From Treponema vincentii F0403 (GTDB lineage: Bacteria; Spirochaetota; Spirochaetia; Treponematales; Treponemataceae): a DNA stretch of 64,000 nt. The DNA is taken from NCBI RefSeq assembly GCF_000412995.1, contig NZ_KE332512.1:1884959-1948958 (forward strand), given 5' to 3'. The notes beneath the pieces are model-generated. The model was not told the DNA's origin. It did no database searches and was given only the letters and a program-made list of their open reading frames with translations. Numbering within the stretch: the first letter of the stretch is position 1; each line of letters starts with the position of its first letter. This document shows, in pieces, positions 24,362 to 32,911 of the stretch. Made by a program: the position numbers and the translations under genes.

Positions 24362-25645
24362 ATGAATAAGATTCCGGCAGTAAGAACACGGGAAGAAATT
24401 CTGTTTGACATTATGCAGACAACTTCCCGCTTATACAGTATTCGCGATAAAGATATTCTTTTGGAAAGGATATTAACCGAGGCGCGGCAGGCGCTGAATG
24501 CCGACGCCGGATCCATTTATCTAGTAGAAGGTAAACAACTGGTTATCCACTATGCGCAAAATTCAACGCTGCAAAAACGGTTAAAACCGGGAGAAAAACT
24601 GCCGTTTCATATTTTTTCATTTCCAATCAACGGTACTACTATTGCAGGATTTGCAGCATTAACCAAGCAGCTGGTCAATGAACCTGATGTCTACGCAATT
24701 TCTTCCGATAAACAGTATAAATTTGGGAGTATCAGCGATGAGGCAACCGGTTATAAAACCGTCTCTACGTTGACCATTCCGTTGATTGCTATTTCCGGCG
24801 ACGTCTTGGGTGTTCTCCAGATGATTAATGCGCTCGACATACACGGCCGCATCCGCGCTTTTACCTCCGACGACGAAATGTTTCTCTCCCATTTTGCGGC
24901 AAACGCTGCGGCAACACTCATGCATGCCTCATTAACACGGGAGATGATTCTCCGTATGGTGCAAATGGCGGAATTACACGATCCGCGCGAAACGGGACTG
25001 CATGTGCATCGCGTTGCCAACTATGCAGTGGAAATTTACGACCGTTGGGCATTTAATCATAACATTCACCGGCATGAGCGGGAAAAATTCCGCGATGCTC
25101 TCAAAATTGCCGCCATGCTGCACGATGTCGGCAAAATCGGTATTTCCGATACGATACTTAAAAAGCCCGGCAAACTTACCCCCGAAGAATATCAGATTAT
25201 GCAGAGCCATACATGGCGCGGTTCAAAACTGTTCTTATCGGGCAATTCGGAAGTCGATACCATGTCGCGGGATATTGCGCTGCGGCACCACGAAAATTGG
25301 GATGGAACCGGTTATCCCGGGCATATCTCGCAGGAAACGGGAGAAATAGTCAAATACAACCGCACTCATACCGCAGCGCAGGGGCTTATCGGTACGGAAA
25401 TTCCGCTTGGCGCCCGTATTACCTCGCTTGCCGATGTTTACGATGCGCTTTCCTGCAAACGGGCATATAAAGAAGAATGGACCGAAGATAAAGTTTTAGA
25501 AGAGATACGGCGGCTGCGCGGCGTAAAATTCGACCCCGAAATTGCCGACGCTTTTTTTGAAATTGCACCGCGGATTAAAGAAATCAAAGAACGTTTTTCA
25601 GAAGGAGCTGCGTTTCCCGATCAAGGGCTTGGGCAAATTCCATAA
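24362..25645 (+). CDS. GAF-HD-GYP protein, probable c-di-GMP phosphodiesterase
   Basis: Signalling protein of 427 residues: an N-terminal GAF sensor domain (about residues 12-190) and a C-terminal HD-GYP domain. The latter has HDPRETGLHVHRV, LHDVGKIGI, HTWRGSKLF, RHHENWDGTGYP and SLADVYDALSCKRAYKE, so all metal-binding and GYP residues are present. HD-GYP enzymes break cyclic di-GMP, which in spirochaetes affects motility. Two helices may link the domains; no membrane segment is seen. AGAGAGG precedes the ATG. Its 3' end overlaps the convergent yaiI-like gene by 62 bases. Confidence 0.9.
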   Translation: MNKIPAVRTREEILFDIMQTTSRLYSIRDKDILLERILTEARQALNADAGSIYLVEGKQLVIHYAQNSTLQKRLKPGEKLPFHIFSFPINGTTIAGFAALTKQLVNEPDVYAISSDKQYKFGSISDEATGYKTVSTLTIPLIAISGDVLGVLQMINALDIHGRIRAFTSDDEMFLSHFAANAAATLMHASLTREMILRMVQMAELHDPRETGLHVHRVANYAVEIYDRWAFNHNIHRHEREKFRDALKIAAMLHDVGKIGISDTILKKPGKLTPEEYQIMQSHTWRGSKLFLSGNSEVDTMSRDIALRHHENWDGTGYPGHISQETGEIVKYNRTHTAAQGLIGTEIPLGARITSLADVYDALSCKRAYKEEWTEDKVLEEIRRLRGVKFDPEIADAFFEIAPRIKEIKERFSEGAAFPDQGLGQIP

Positions 25646-26042
25646 CTTCTTTCTTTCCGAATGCTTTTGTACGTTCGGGAGCAAGTCCGTTTACGGACAA
25701 TTCATACATAAAGTTTCTAATAGACAACCGTTCACCGATATTTTCAGGCGTATATACAACGCCGCGGTCATTGATAACTTTTATATGCGCATCGACAAGC
25801 TGCTTAGCAAGGGGAATGTCGCGGGTAATAACCATATCGCCCTGTACCGCATGCTCAAGAATATACATATCTGCCGCTTGGTCATCAGCTTCGGTTACAA
25901 TAGCCGTACAATAGGAATTTTTAGGAATAGGAATAGGCCTGTTTGCTGCAAAGACAGCCGGCAGTTGCAGCCTCTTTGCCGTTTTGCAAATAATCTCCCG
26001 GATTCTTACCGGGCAGGAATCCGCATCAACAAAAAACGTCAT
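25584..26042 (-). CDS. YaiI/YqxD-family (DUF188) protein
   Basis: A 152-residue protein of the DUF188 family, a PIN-like fold of unknown activity. Recognisable segments are FVDADSCPVRIREII, VTEADDQAADMYILEHA, VITRDIPLAKQL and VINDRGVVYTPENI, which keep the acidic residues of the fold. It overlaps zapA by four bases and ends the ribosomal protein operon. Its 3' end overlaps the HD-GYP gene in antisense, which may couple the two transcripts. Confidence 0.88.
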   Translation of the reverse strand: MTFFVDADSCPVRIREIICKTAKRLQLPAVFAANRPIPIPKNSYCTAIVTEADDQAADMYILEHAVQGDMVITRDIPLAKQLVDAHIKVINDRGVVYTPENIGERLSIRNFMYELSVNGLAPERTKAFGKKEVMEFAQALDRETQLLLKNVL

Positions 26043-26377
26043 GCGTGTTCATCGGTTGGCGGCGTAAGCGAATAAATAATTGAATCAATGTCTTCGATCA
26101 TTTTTCGTGCCGACTGCTCGATTAAGAGTTCGGTTTCTTGCTGCGGAATCGCTGCTTGCGGATTAAGCCGCTCTTTGCTCAATTCGTCCGACAGCAAAAT
26201 ACCGGCAATAATCGCAACGCGCAATGAATCGTTAACGCCGGAAGTTTGTTGGACTTCGGAGACGACTTTTTTATAATGGTTGTAGATTGACTGTAAATAT
26301 TCAGCGGGTTGATCGGCTTCAAGCGCAAATGACGTACCCAACAAATCGATTTGCAGCCGCCCTTTGCGTTCTGGCAT
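26039..26377 (-). CDS. zapA: Cell division protein ZapA
   Basis: Z-ring-associated protein, cross-linking FtsZ filaments. The 112 residues match ZapA: RLQIDLLGTSFALEADQPAEYLQSIYNHY and VAIIAGILLSDELSKER, then a C-terminal coiled-coil helix. It lies two bases after the coiled-coil gene and overlaps the DUF188 gene. Its place in the infC-rplT operon links division to translation capacity. Confidence 0.85.
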   Translation of the reverse strand: MPERKGRLQIDLLGTSFALEADQPAEYLQSIYNHYKKVVSEVQQTSGVNDSLRVAIIAGILLSDELSKERLNPQAAIPQQETELLIEQSARKMIEDIDSIIYSLTPPTDEHA

Positions 26378-26379
26378 CG

Positions 26380-26856
26380 TTAAAAAATATCCAGCTGATT
26401 TGAATGGTTTACCGTTTCTTGCGGGGCGGTTTCCGGTACAACGGCAGGCTGCGGTGTTATTTCAGAATCGGCGGTAGACGATTGAGATTCCGCCGTTTCT
26501 TCGTGTACGGTTTCCGGCTGTGCGGCTGTATTTACCGTTTCTGCCGATGTTCCCGAAAATTCGCCGGCTGCAGTTCCGCTTGTTGTAGGAGCTGCGGACG
26601 CAGCCGTTGAAGTTGCTGCTTGGTACACAGTGTCTTCAAATGCGCTCAAGTGATTGAGCGCATTGATGATGCCTTCCTCGATCTTAGCTTGATCGTTTCT
26701 AAAGACAAGAACTATATTCTCCAACTCTTCGATTCTCTGTTGGCGGTCATGCAGTTCAAGTTTTAATAGGTCATTCTCATCTTTGAGCGTCTGCATCAGC
26801 TCAATTGCTTTAGAGACCCTTGCTTCAAGCTGTTTAATTTGATCGAGGTTTAACAT
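26380..26856 (-). CDS. Coiled-coil protein, ZapB-like
   Basis: A 158-residue protein. The first 75 residues form a heptad-patterned coiled coil (LDQIKQLEARVSKAIELMQTLKDENDLLKLELHDRQQRIEEL), like ZapB or similar division factors. The remaining half is low-complexity Ala/Thr/Glu/Ser/Pro, likely disordered, ending NHSNQLDIF. Adjacent zapA supports a division role; the exact family is not certain. It follows rplT by three bases. Confidence 0.7.
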   Translation of the reverse strand: MLNLDQIKQLEARVSKAIELMQTLKDENDLLKLELHDRQQRIEELENIVLVFRNDQAKIEEGIINALNHLSAFEDTVYQAATSTAASAAPTTSGTAAGEFSGTSAETVNTAAQPETVHEETAESQSSTADSEITPQPAVVPETAPQETVNHSNQLDIF

Positions 26857-26859
26857 ACG

Positions 26860-27219
26860 TTAGGCTCCTAGTGCTTTTTTAGACTGTTCGACAACGCTTT
26901 TAAAAGCGGCCGGATCTTCGATAGCCATATTGGATAAGGCTTTGCGGTTTAAAGCGATGCCTGCTTTAGCCATCCCGTTAATAAAGCGTGAATAGCTCAT
27001 TCCTTCCGCACGTACGGCTGCATTGATTCTGCTGATCCACAAGCGGCGCATATCACCTTTGCGGTCGCGGCGTGCTTCAAAGCTATGGGTAAGAGCTTTT
27101 ACAACGGCGTCTTTTGCCGCTTTATAGTTCGTACCTCTGCGTCCGCGGAAGCCTTTTGCTAACTTTAAAATCTTCTTGCGTCTATGGATGCGTTTATTTG
27201 AACATAACGATCTCGGCAT
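26860..27219 (-). CDS. rplT: 50S ribosomal protein L20
   Basis: 119-residue L20, binding 23S rRNA early in large-subunit assembly. [28 protein letters not shown] and [10 protein letters not shown] are diagnostic. It follows rpmI in the usual infC-rpmI-rplT order. Confidence 0.97.
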   Translation of the reverse strand: MPRSLCSNKRIHRRKKILKLAKGFRGRRGTNYKAAKDAVVKALTHSFEARRDRKGDMRRLWISRINAAVRAEGMSYSRFINGMAKAGIALNRKALSNMAIEDPAAFKSVVEQSKKALGA

Positions 27220-27245
27220 TGTATTCTCCTAAATATAACTAAAAT

Positions 27246-27452
27246 TTAATGTGTGCCGTAAGGAAGCAGCTGTTTTCTGACCTTTTTGCTGTCAACTTCG
27301 GCTAAAATTCCGCCTTTGCGCAAATCGCGTTTGCGTTGCGGGGATTTCTTGGTCAAAATATGGCGCAAGTTCATTTGCTTATACTTTACCTTACCGCTGC
27401 CGGTAAGTTTAAACCGCTTTGCTGCGGCGCTCTTACTCTTCATCTTAGGCAT
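27246..27452 (-). CDS. rpmI: 50S ribosomal protein L35
   Basis: 68-residue L35: MPKMKSKSAAAKRFKLTGSG and NLRHILTKKSPQRKRDLR are typical. Between infC and rplT. Confidence 0.97.
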   Translation of the reverse strand: MPKMKSKSAAAKRFKLTGSGKVKYKQMNLRHILTKKSPQRKRDLRKGGILAEVDSKKVRKQLLPYGTH

Positions 27453-27467
27453 AATACACCTCGTAAA

Positions 27468-27989
27468 TTATTTCTTTGATTTAGGCGCCAATGTCATAGA
27501 CATTGTGCGTCCTTCCATTGCCGGAGGTTTTTCTACCGTTAAATCTCCGCCGAGTTTTGCCAGTACGTTGTTTAATACATCCAGCCCCAGCTCGGTATGG
27601 GCTAACTCCCGCCCCCGAAAGCGGATTGTTACTTTTACTTTATCGCCGCCATCAAGAAAATCCTGTATATGCCGTGCTTTAAAAGACAGATCATGGTCAT
27701 TTATCTTAGGCTGCATACGGATTTCTTTAAGAACTTGCAACTTTTGTTTTTTCTTGGAATCACGGAGCTTTTTTTCCAATTCAAAACGATACTTTCCATA
27801 ATCTAAAATCTTGCAAACGGGAGGATCCGCTTGCGGAGCCACTTCAACGAGGTCAAGATTAACGTCTTGAGCCATCCTAAGAGCTTCAAGGGTGGAAACA
27901 ATGCCCTTTTGCTCCCCTGCATCATCAATTAAACGAACCTCGCGGACACGGATCTGTTCATTAATCCGCAAACCTTTATTCTCCGCCAA
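27468..27989 (-). CDS. infC: Translation initiation factor IF-3
   Basis: IF-3 of 173 residues: [23 protein letters not shown], the [25 protein letters not shown] linker region, and the C-domain with [18 protein letters not shown]. The start codon is TTG, preceded by GGAGGA. Use of a rare start by infC is the basis of IF-3 autoregulation in E. coli (AUU there), so the same logic may apply here. It heads the operon to yaiI behind a strong promoter. Confidence 0.95.
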   Translation of the reverse strand: MAENKGLRINEQIRVREVRLIDDAGEQKGIVSTLEALRMAQDVNLDLVEVAPQADPPVCKILDYGKYRFELEKKLRDSKKKQKLQVLKEIRMQPKINDHDLSFKARHIQDFLDGGDKVKVTIRFRGRELAHTELGLDVLNNVLAKLGGDLTVEKPPAMEGRTMSMTLAPKSKK

Positions 27990-28045
27990 CTATTCTCCTC
28001 CAGTACACTTTTCTCAATGCACATAAAATAAAGCTATAGATCATA

Positions 28046-28075
28046 AGTATATCGAATTTTCTTTGAATATGTCAA
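28046..28075 (-). promoter_or_regulatory. Promoter of the infC operon
   Basis: Minus strand TTGACA (28070-28075), 18-base spacer, TATACT (28046-28051). It lies just after the glycosyltransferase stop and leaves a leader of about 50 bases with GGAGGA. Confidence 0.75.
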
Positions 28076-28087
28076 GGTTACGCTTAA

Positions 28088-29215
28088 TTATTTGATCGTT
28101 TCCAAATAAGCGATTGTTTCTTCCGCTGTTTTTTTCCAGCTGTATTGTTTTACCCATTCCGTTCCGGCATCGATTAGTTTTTGTCTCCGTTCCTTATTTG
28201 CACCGGCGCTATCGTTGATCAAACTGCCGATGACAGAGGCAATCTCTTCCGGCTTATCGGGTTCAAAATAACAAGTGCAGTCGCCTGCAATTTCCGGCAA
28301 TGCACCTGCGCGGACACAGGCCGTCGGAATGCCGCAGGCCATCGCTTCGATTACCGGCAAGCCAACCCCTTCGACAGGAGAAGGAAACACACATAGGTCG
28401 GCTGCGGAATAGAGCAGCGGGAGGTTTTCATGCGGAAAGTATCCGGTGAGCAGAATATCCGACGCAAAGGGAGAACGGAGCACCGCCTGATGCACTTGTT
28501 CCGCCTGTTCGCCGTCGGCTCCGGCAATGACCAGTCGATGCGGCGCTTTTGTTTTTTGTTTAAAGATGGAAAAAGCGTTGATCAGCTCGATATGCCGCTT
28601 TTCGGGGTGAATAATCCTCGAAGCATAGATAATATACGGCCGCCTAATGGCGAAGGGCTTAATGGTCAGCGCTTCCTGCGCTTGCAGGTTGTGCGGGTGG
28701 AATAAATCGGTATCGATCCCATTATGGATCACCCGTATCTTATCTTCCGCAATGCCGTTGTTAAGCAGATTATTCTTAATGTAGTTACTGGGACTGATGA
28801 TCCCTTTAACGGATTTAAGCGTTAATTTTGAAACAAGCGATGATATGTTTTTTAAATACCCTTGGGAATTATCCGTAAGGATATTTTGCATTACAAGCAC
28901 CGTAGGGACTTCAAAACGTATCGGCACGAGCTTTGTCCCCGATGGGAATAACACAATGTCATATTGCTGCTTACGGGCAAAGATATTAAAAGAGAGACTG
29001 TGCCATGTCTGTTCCGCAAAGGCGGAATCCCCTACGGAAACACAGGTATATTTGACACCTTCAACTCCTGATGTATAGGTATATTTATCCAATTCATGCC
29101 CGAAAAGCTGAATGCTATGTTCGGTCTTAGGTAAATTATGCACTAATGAAAGAATATAAGCTCCGATACCCGACCTGCCGTGATCGCACCCGAACGTATT
29201 AATCCCAATTTTCAA
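28088..29215 (-). CDS. Glycosyltransferase family 4 protein
   Basis: A GT-B fold glycosyltransferase of 375 residues, transferring a sugar from a nucleotide donor. N-terminal KIGINTFGCDHGRSGIGAY is the acceptor-side glycine loop; C-terminal YIIYASRIIHPEKRHIELI and EGVGLPVIEAMACGIPTACVRAGALPEIAGD hold the donor-binding E(x7)E motif. I chose TTG 29215 (preceded by AAAGAGGT) because the longer frame to 29269 reads through the inverted repeat. Substrate unknown; outer-surface glycan synthesis is likely. Confidence 0.85.
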   Translation of the reverse strand: MKIGINTFGCDHGRSGIGAYILSLVHNLPKTEHSIQLFGHELDKYTYTSGVEGVKYTCVSVGDSAFAEQTWHSLSFNIFARKQQYDIVLFPSGTKLVPIRFEVPTVLVMQNILTDNSQGYLKNISSLVSKLTLKSVKGIISPSNYIKNNLLNNGIAEDKIRVIHNGIDTDLFHPHNLQAQEALTIKPFAIRRPYIIYASRIIHPEKRHIELINAFSIFKQKTKAPHRLVIAGADGEQAEQVHQAVLRSPFASDILLTGYFPHENLPLLYSAADLCVFPSPVEGVGLPVIEAMACGIPTACVRAGALPEIAGDCTCYFEPDKPEEIASVIGSLINDSAGANKERRQKLIDAGTEWVKQYSWKKTAEETIAYLETIK

Positions 29216-29240
29216 ACGAAACCTCTTTTTTAAGTATCTT

Positions 29241-29340
29241 AGAGCAGTCTCACCGGATAAATAAATCAAAATCGCAGAATCTGGTTGAACAGCCTCGATT
29301 ATTCTGCGGGGTTATATAAAACATCCGGTGAGACTGCTCT
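29241..29340. repeat. Nested 100-bp palindrome between divergent genes
   Basis: Outer arms AGAGCAGTCTCACCGGAT (29241-29258) and its exact complement (29323-29340), 18 bases each; inner arms CGCAGAAT (29273-29280) and ATTCTGCG (29301-29308). Both flanking genes read open frames through an arm, giving SGETAL in each. It may be a miniature mobile element or a two-way regulatory site. Confidence 0.75.
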
Positions 29341-29380
29341 GCTGGATATTTTCACGATTATAGCATTTACCGTAACAATA

Positions 29381-29389
29381 TGCTATCCT
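29381..29389 (+). promoter_or_regulatory. Extended -10 abutting the DEAD-box gene
   Basis: TGCTATCCT is an extended -10 with six bases to the ATG at 29396 and no Shine-Dalgarno. No good -35. Confidence 0.45.
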
Positions 29390-29395
29390 TGCGGA

Positions 29396-30589
29396 ATGAC
29401 TGATTTTTTGAATATACCGCTGTACAAGCCGTTCGTTGAAACGCTGGCAGCCGGAGGAATTATACACCCGACCCCTATTCAGGAAAAAGTGATACCGCTT
29501 GCCTTAGAAGGAAAAAGTATTTTTTTTGAATCCGAAACGGGTACGGGGAAAACTCTTGCGTTTTTACTGCCGCTTTTTACCCGGCTGATGCAGGATGAGA
29601 AAAAAACAATCGCTCCCCGCATCCTTATTTTAAGCCCGACGGTGGAGCTTGCATCTCAAATTAAAGAAGCGGCGGCGCAGCTGCAAGGAAGCGGCCCGCA
29701 GTATTTTAGGACATTGCTCTGCGTCGGCGGCAGTTCGTTAAAACGGCAAATAGAGGGGTTAAAAGAAAAACCTGCCGTAATTATCGGAACGCCGGCGCGG
29801 ATTTCCGATTTGATCGGGTTGAAAAAACTCAAGCTGCAAGAAATAACCGCTGTGGTAATCGATGAAGCAGATAGGCAGCTCGCTCGTGAAAGTAGGGATG
29901 CGCTGCAAACCGTCCTTGCGACGCTTCCACAGGATGTACAGGCGCTTGCTTGTTCGGCAACGTTCAACGGTAAGAATATTGAATTGCTTAACGGATTTTT
30001 GCGCCGTTCGTCCGCTGCCGAATTGCCGGAATGCCTTTCGATTGCGCACACCGGTGTACTGCAAAACTCCATCGAACATTGGGCGCTTTTCAGCGAACGC
30101 CGGAACAAGGCCGATACCCTGCGTGCACTGATTCACGCATTGGACAATACATCGGTGCACAGCGCAAAAAAGATGCTCATTTTTACTGCGCCTGCACAGG
30201 AAGTTGAAACCCTCGCGCAAAAACTGCAGCATAAAAAAATCGATGCGGTGCCGCTGTACGGTAAACTGGAAGGTTCCGAACGGAAGCAAATTATCGCACG
30301 GTTCAGGTCGGGCAAAACACGGATATTAATTACCAGCGATTTGTCCGCCCGCGGGCTTGATATTGCCGACATCGATTACATTGTGCAAATGCAGCTTTCC
30401 AAGGATGCCGATGTCTTTATACATCGTGCCGGCCGTACCGGAAGAGCGGGAAAGAAAGGCGTTAACATCGTGATCGGGGATGAATACGAATTGCGCATTT
30501 TACAAGCCCTCGAAAAAAAGCTGGGCATCACGGTATATCCCAAAATTCTCACCGGCGGAAAAATCCAATCCCCCTCGGAAACCGCATAA
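29396..30589 (+). CDS. DEAD-box RNA helicase
   Basis: ATP-dependent RNA helicase of 397 residues. Motifs in order: Q motif (PTPIQEKVIPLALEG), I (SETGTGKT), Ia (SPTVELASQI), Ib (GTPARI), II (VIDEADRQ, so DEAD), III (SAT), and C-terminal ITSDLSARGLDI and HRAGRTGRAG. Roles in rRNA maturation or mRNA decay are typical. The long upstream extension of the frame is the palindrome and should not be annotated. No C-terminal RNA-binding extension is present. Confidence 0.92.
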   Translation: MTDFLNIPLYKPFVETLAAGGIIHPTPIQEKVIPLALEGKSIFFESETGTGKTLAFLLPLFTRLMQDEKKTIAPRILILSPTVELASQIKEAAAQLQGSGPQYFRTLLCVGGSSLKRQIEGLKEKPAVIIGTPARISDLIGLKKLKLQEITAVVIDEADRQLARESRDALQTVLATLPQDVQALACSATFNGKNIELLNGFLRRSSAAELPECLSIAHTGVLQNSIEHWALFSERRNKADTLRALIHALDNTSVHSAKKMLIFTAPAQEVETLAQKLQHKKIDAVPLYGKLEGSERKQIIARFRSGKTRILITSDLSARGLDIADIDYIVQMQLSKDADVFIHRAGRTGRAGKKGVNIVIGDEYELRILQALEKKLGITVYPKILTGGKIQSPSETA

Positions 30590-30800
30590 CAAAGAAACCG
30601 CATAAATCAGATGCTAATATGTTGAGGATTAATTTGTGCGCAGCGATGAAGTAGATATACCGTATATTTTCAAAAGGTAAAGGTTGACAGCGGAGAATTA
30701 AAAAATATACTAAAAGGATATAAAGAGCTGTATCAAAAGCGACTTGTGTAATTGCACTTGTACAGTTTGAAACGCTCTCATTTTTTATTCGTGCGGAGAG

Positions 30801-30914
30801 TTTAATACCCCGACGCTTGCGTCGTAACGAAGGGTATTAAAGCCGACTGCAACCATCTTATAGAACATACAGTGCGAAACGTTGAGCACTGTACCCCGAC
30901 GCTCGCGTCGGGGT
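30801..30914. repeat. Three tandem hairpins before fabH
   Basis: First: TTTAATACCC/GGGTATTAAA (30801-30841) enclosing CGACGC/GCGTCG. Second: ACAGTGC/GCACTGT (30869-30892). Third: ACCCCGACGC/GCGTCGGGGT (30893-30914) with a two-base loop. The first and third share the CCCCGACGC core, like REP-type units. The third lies just before the fabH ribosome binding site. The rest of 30590-30933 shows no gene. Confidence 0.65.
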
Positions 30915-30933
30915 TGTTGATTGGAGATTAATT

Positions 30934-31887
30934 ATGGCGATTGTTATTCAGGGATTGGGAAAAGCTCTCCCTTTAAAAGAGATGAAAAATACGGATTTTC
31001 CGCCGGAACTCGGCACATCCGATGAATGGATTAGGAGTCACACCGGAATCGGTGCGCGCCGGATTGCAGGAGCGGACGAAACCAGTGCATCGTTGGCATA
31101 TCAGGCGTGTACGGATGCGCTTAAAAATAGCCGCACTTCCGAACCCGTAACGGCGGACAAAATCGACCTTATTATTTGCGGCACTGCAACGCCGGATTTT
31201 CCGGGTTCACCGTCAAATGCCTGTCTTATCCAAAATAAAATGCAGGCAACACACGCCGTGTGCTTCGACTTGACGGCGGGATGTTCCGGCTTTATTTATG
31301 CGCTCGACACGGCGGCAAGTATGCTGGAGCGTCATCATTGGCGGTTCGCGCTTGTATGCGGTGCGGAAGTGCTGAGCCGTATTATGGACTGGAACGACCG
31401 CTCTACCTGCGTTTTATTCGGCGACGGTGCGGGTGCTGCCTTGCTTGAAAACACGTTTGAACCTTCGGGACTTGGACTCGGTGCAATCATACTTGGGGCG
31501 GACGGAACAGGAGCGGATAAGCTCTATATTGCACCCGACCGCCGCGTACACATGAACGGCAGAGCTGTATATGATTTCGCAGTCAGCCACATCACCGAAA
31601 CCGTTAAGACGCTCCTCGCTAAGGAACATTTGCAGGCTGACGATCTTGATTTAATAGTGTGCCATCAGGCAAACGAGCGGATATTGGAGGCAGCGGCAAA
31701 GCGGCTTAAAATCGACTTTAGTAAATTTGTCCGCAATATTGAAAACTACGGGAACACATCTGCCGCTTCTATCCCTATCACCCTTACCGAACTGACGGAG
31801 CAGGGAAAGCTGCATGAAGGCATGACCGTGCTCATTACCGGATTCGGCGCGGGACTGACATGGGGCGGAGCCATTATTCGGTTCTAA
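30934..31887 (+). CDS. fabH: 3-oxoacyl-ACP synthase III
   Basis: Starts fatty-acid synthesis by condensing acetyl-CoA or a branched primer with malonyl-ACP. The 317 residues hold the catalytic Cys (DLTAGCSGF), His (VCHQANERI) and Asn (ENYGNTSAAS). SDEWIRSHTGIGARR near the start is typical. GGAGA precedes the ATG. It leads the fabH-D-G-F-Z cluster. Confidence 0.95.
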   Translation: MAIVIQGLGKALPLKEMKNTDFPPELGTSDEWIRSHTGIGARRIAGADETSASLAYQACTDALKNSRTSEPVTADKIDLIICGTATPDFPGSPSNACLIQNKMQATHAVCFDLTAGCSGFIYALDTAASMLERHHWRFALVCGAEVLSRIMDWNDRSTCVLFGDGAGAALLENTFEPSGLGLGAIILGADGTGADKLYIAPDRRVHMNGRAVYDFAVSHITETVKTLLAKEHLQADDLDLIVCHQANERILEAAAKRLKIDFSKFVRNIENYGNTSAASIPITLTELTEQGKLHEGMTVLITGFGAGLTWGGAIIRF

Positions 31888-31927
31888 ATATTTTGCCTGT
31901 TCTAATTATGTTAATAGAAGGAAAATG

Positions 31928-32902
31928 ATGGAATACGTTTTTTTATTTTCGGGACAAGGCTCCCAGTTTAAAGGTATGGCAGAGGATATTTGCAAAGAAT
32001 ATCCGTCAGCCCGCGTCGTTATCGATAAAATGAGCGATGTTTCGGGAGAGGATATCGCTTCTTTTTTGTGGAATACGGAACCGCCAGAACTTGCCCGCAG
32101 CGACCGGAGTCAGATTGCAATTACCGCGATGCAGACAGCAATTGTCACAGTGCTGCAGGAACACGGTATTAAACCCGCCGCTGCTGCAGGGTTCAGCTTA
32201 GGTGAATTTTCTGCACTCTACGCAGCGAAGGTTTTCGACCTTGCTACAATGGCAAAGCTGGTAACCTTACGCGGGAAAATCATGCAGAAATACTGTGAAA
32301 AACTCGACGAGCAGAGTAAAGCGGGGAATGGAGCGTGCGGCATGGCAGCGGTACTCAAACTTGATCCCGAACGGATTGTCGAGCTTTTAAAGCCGTATTC
32401 CAATCCCGACACGGGGATTGCTTTTGCAGCCAACTTGAACAGTCCGATGCAGACCGTTGTATCGGGTACTGCCGAAGGACTCGATATTGCGGAAAAGCTC
32501 TGCAAGGAAGCGGGGGCAAAGCGCTTTGTCCGGCTTGCCGTAGCGGGGCCGTTTCATTCGCCGTTGATGCGCGGAGCAGCCGAGGAATTTTCCGCTGTCT
32601 TACAGGACGTACCGTTCAACAATCCGGCTATTCCCATTTTTTCAAATGTTACCGGAAAGCGGCTTTTAACCGGCGAGGAAGCAAAGAAGAATGCCGTACT
32701 GCACTTAACGCATCCTGTGCGCTGGCTGGAAGAAGAACGGGAAATCGCATCATTAATCGGAACAAAGGAACATCACTTACTGGAAATAGGGCCGGGCATG
32801 ACGCTCTGCAATCTGTGGCGGGACAGCGGTTGTGCAGGAACCTGCCGTCCGACGGGCACCGCTGAACAATTGGCTGCTATCTTAGACGGCAGCCGTTTAT
32901 AA
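31928..32902 (+). CDS. fabD: Malonyl-CoA:ACP transacylase
   Basis: Loads malonate onto acyl carrier protein. FSGQGSQ at the start, the nucleophile motif GFSLGEFSAL (His of the usual GHS is Phe), and the catalytic His in GPFHSPLM are seen; length 324 residues is normal. Two consecutive ATGs (31925, 31928) follow AAGGA. The Phe substitution occurs outside the catalytic Ser-His pair. Confidence 0.93.
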   Translation: MEYVFLFSGQGSQFKGMAEDICKEYPSARVVIDKMSDVSGEDIASFLWNTEPPELARSDRSQIAITAMQTAIVTVLQEHGIKPAAAAGFSLGEFSALYAAKVFDLATMAKLVTLRGKIMQKYCEKLDEQSKAGNGACGMAAVLKLDPERIVELLKPYSNPDTGIAFAANLNSPMQTVVSGTAEGLDIAEKLCKEAGAKRFVRLAVAGPFHSPLMRGAAEEFSAVLQDVPFNNPAIPIFSNVTGKRLLTGEEAKKNAVLHLTHPVRWLEEEREIASLIGTKEHHLLEIGPGMTLCNLWRDSGCAGTCRPTGTAEQLAAILDGSRL

Positions 32903-32911
32903 GAGGTTTAT

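Noticed and set aside
29285-29395. Longer DEAD-box start with SGETAL segment.
   Set aside because: The extension is read-through of the palindrome; the helicase fold begins at 29396.
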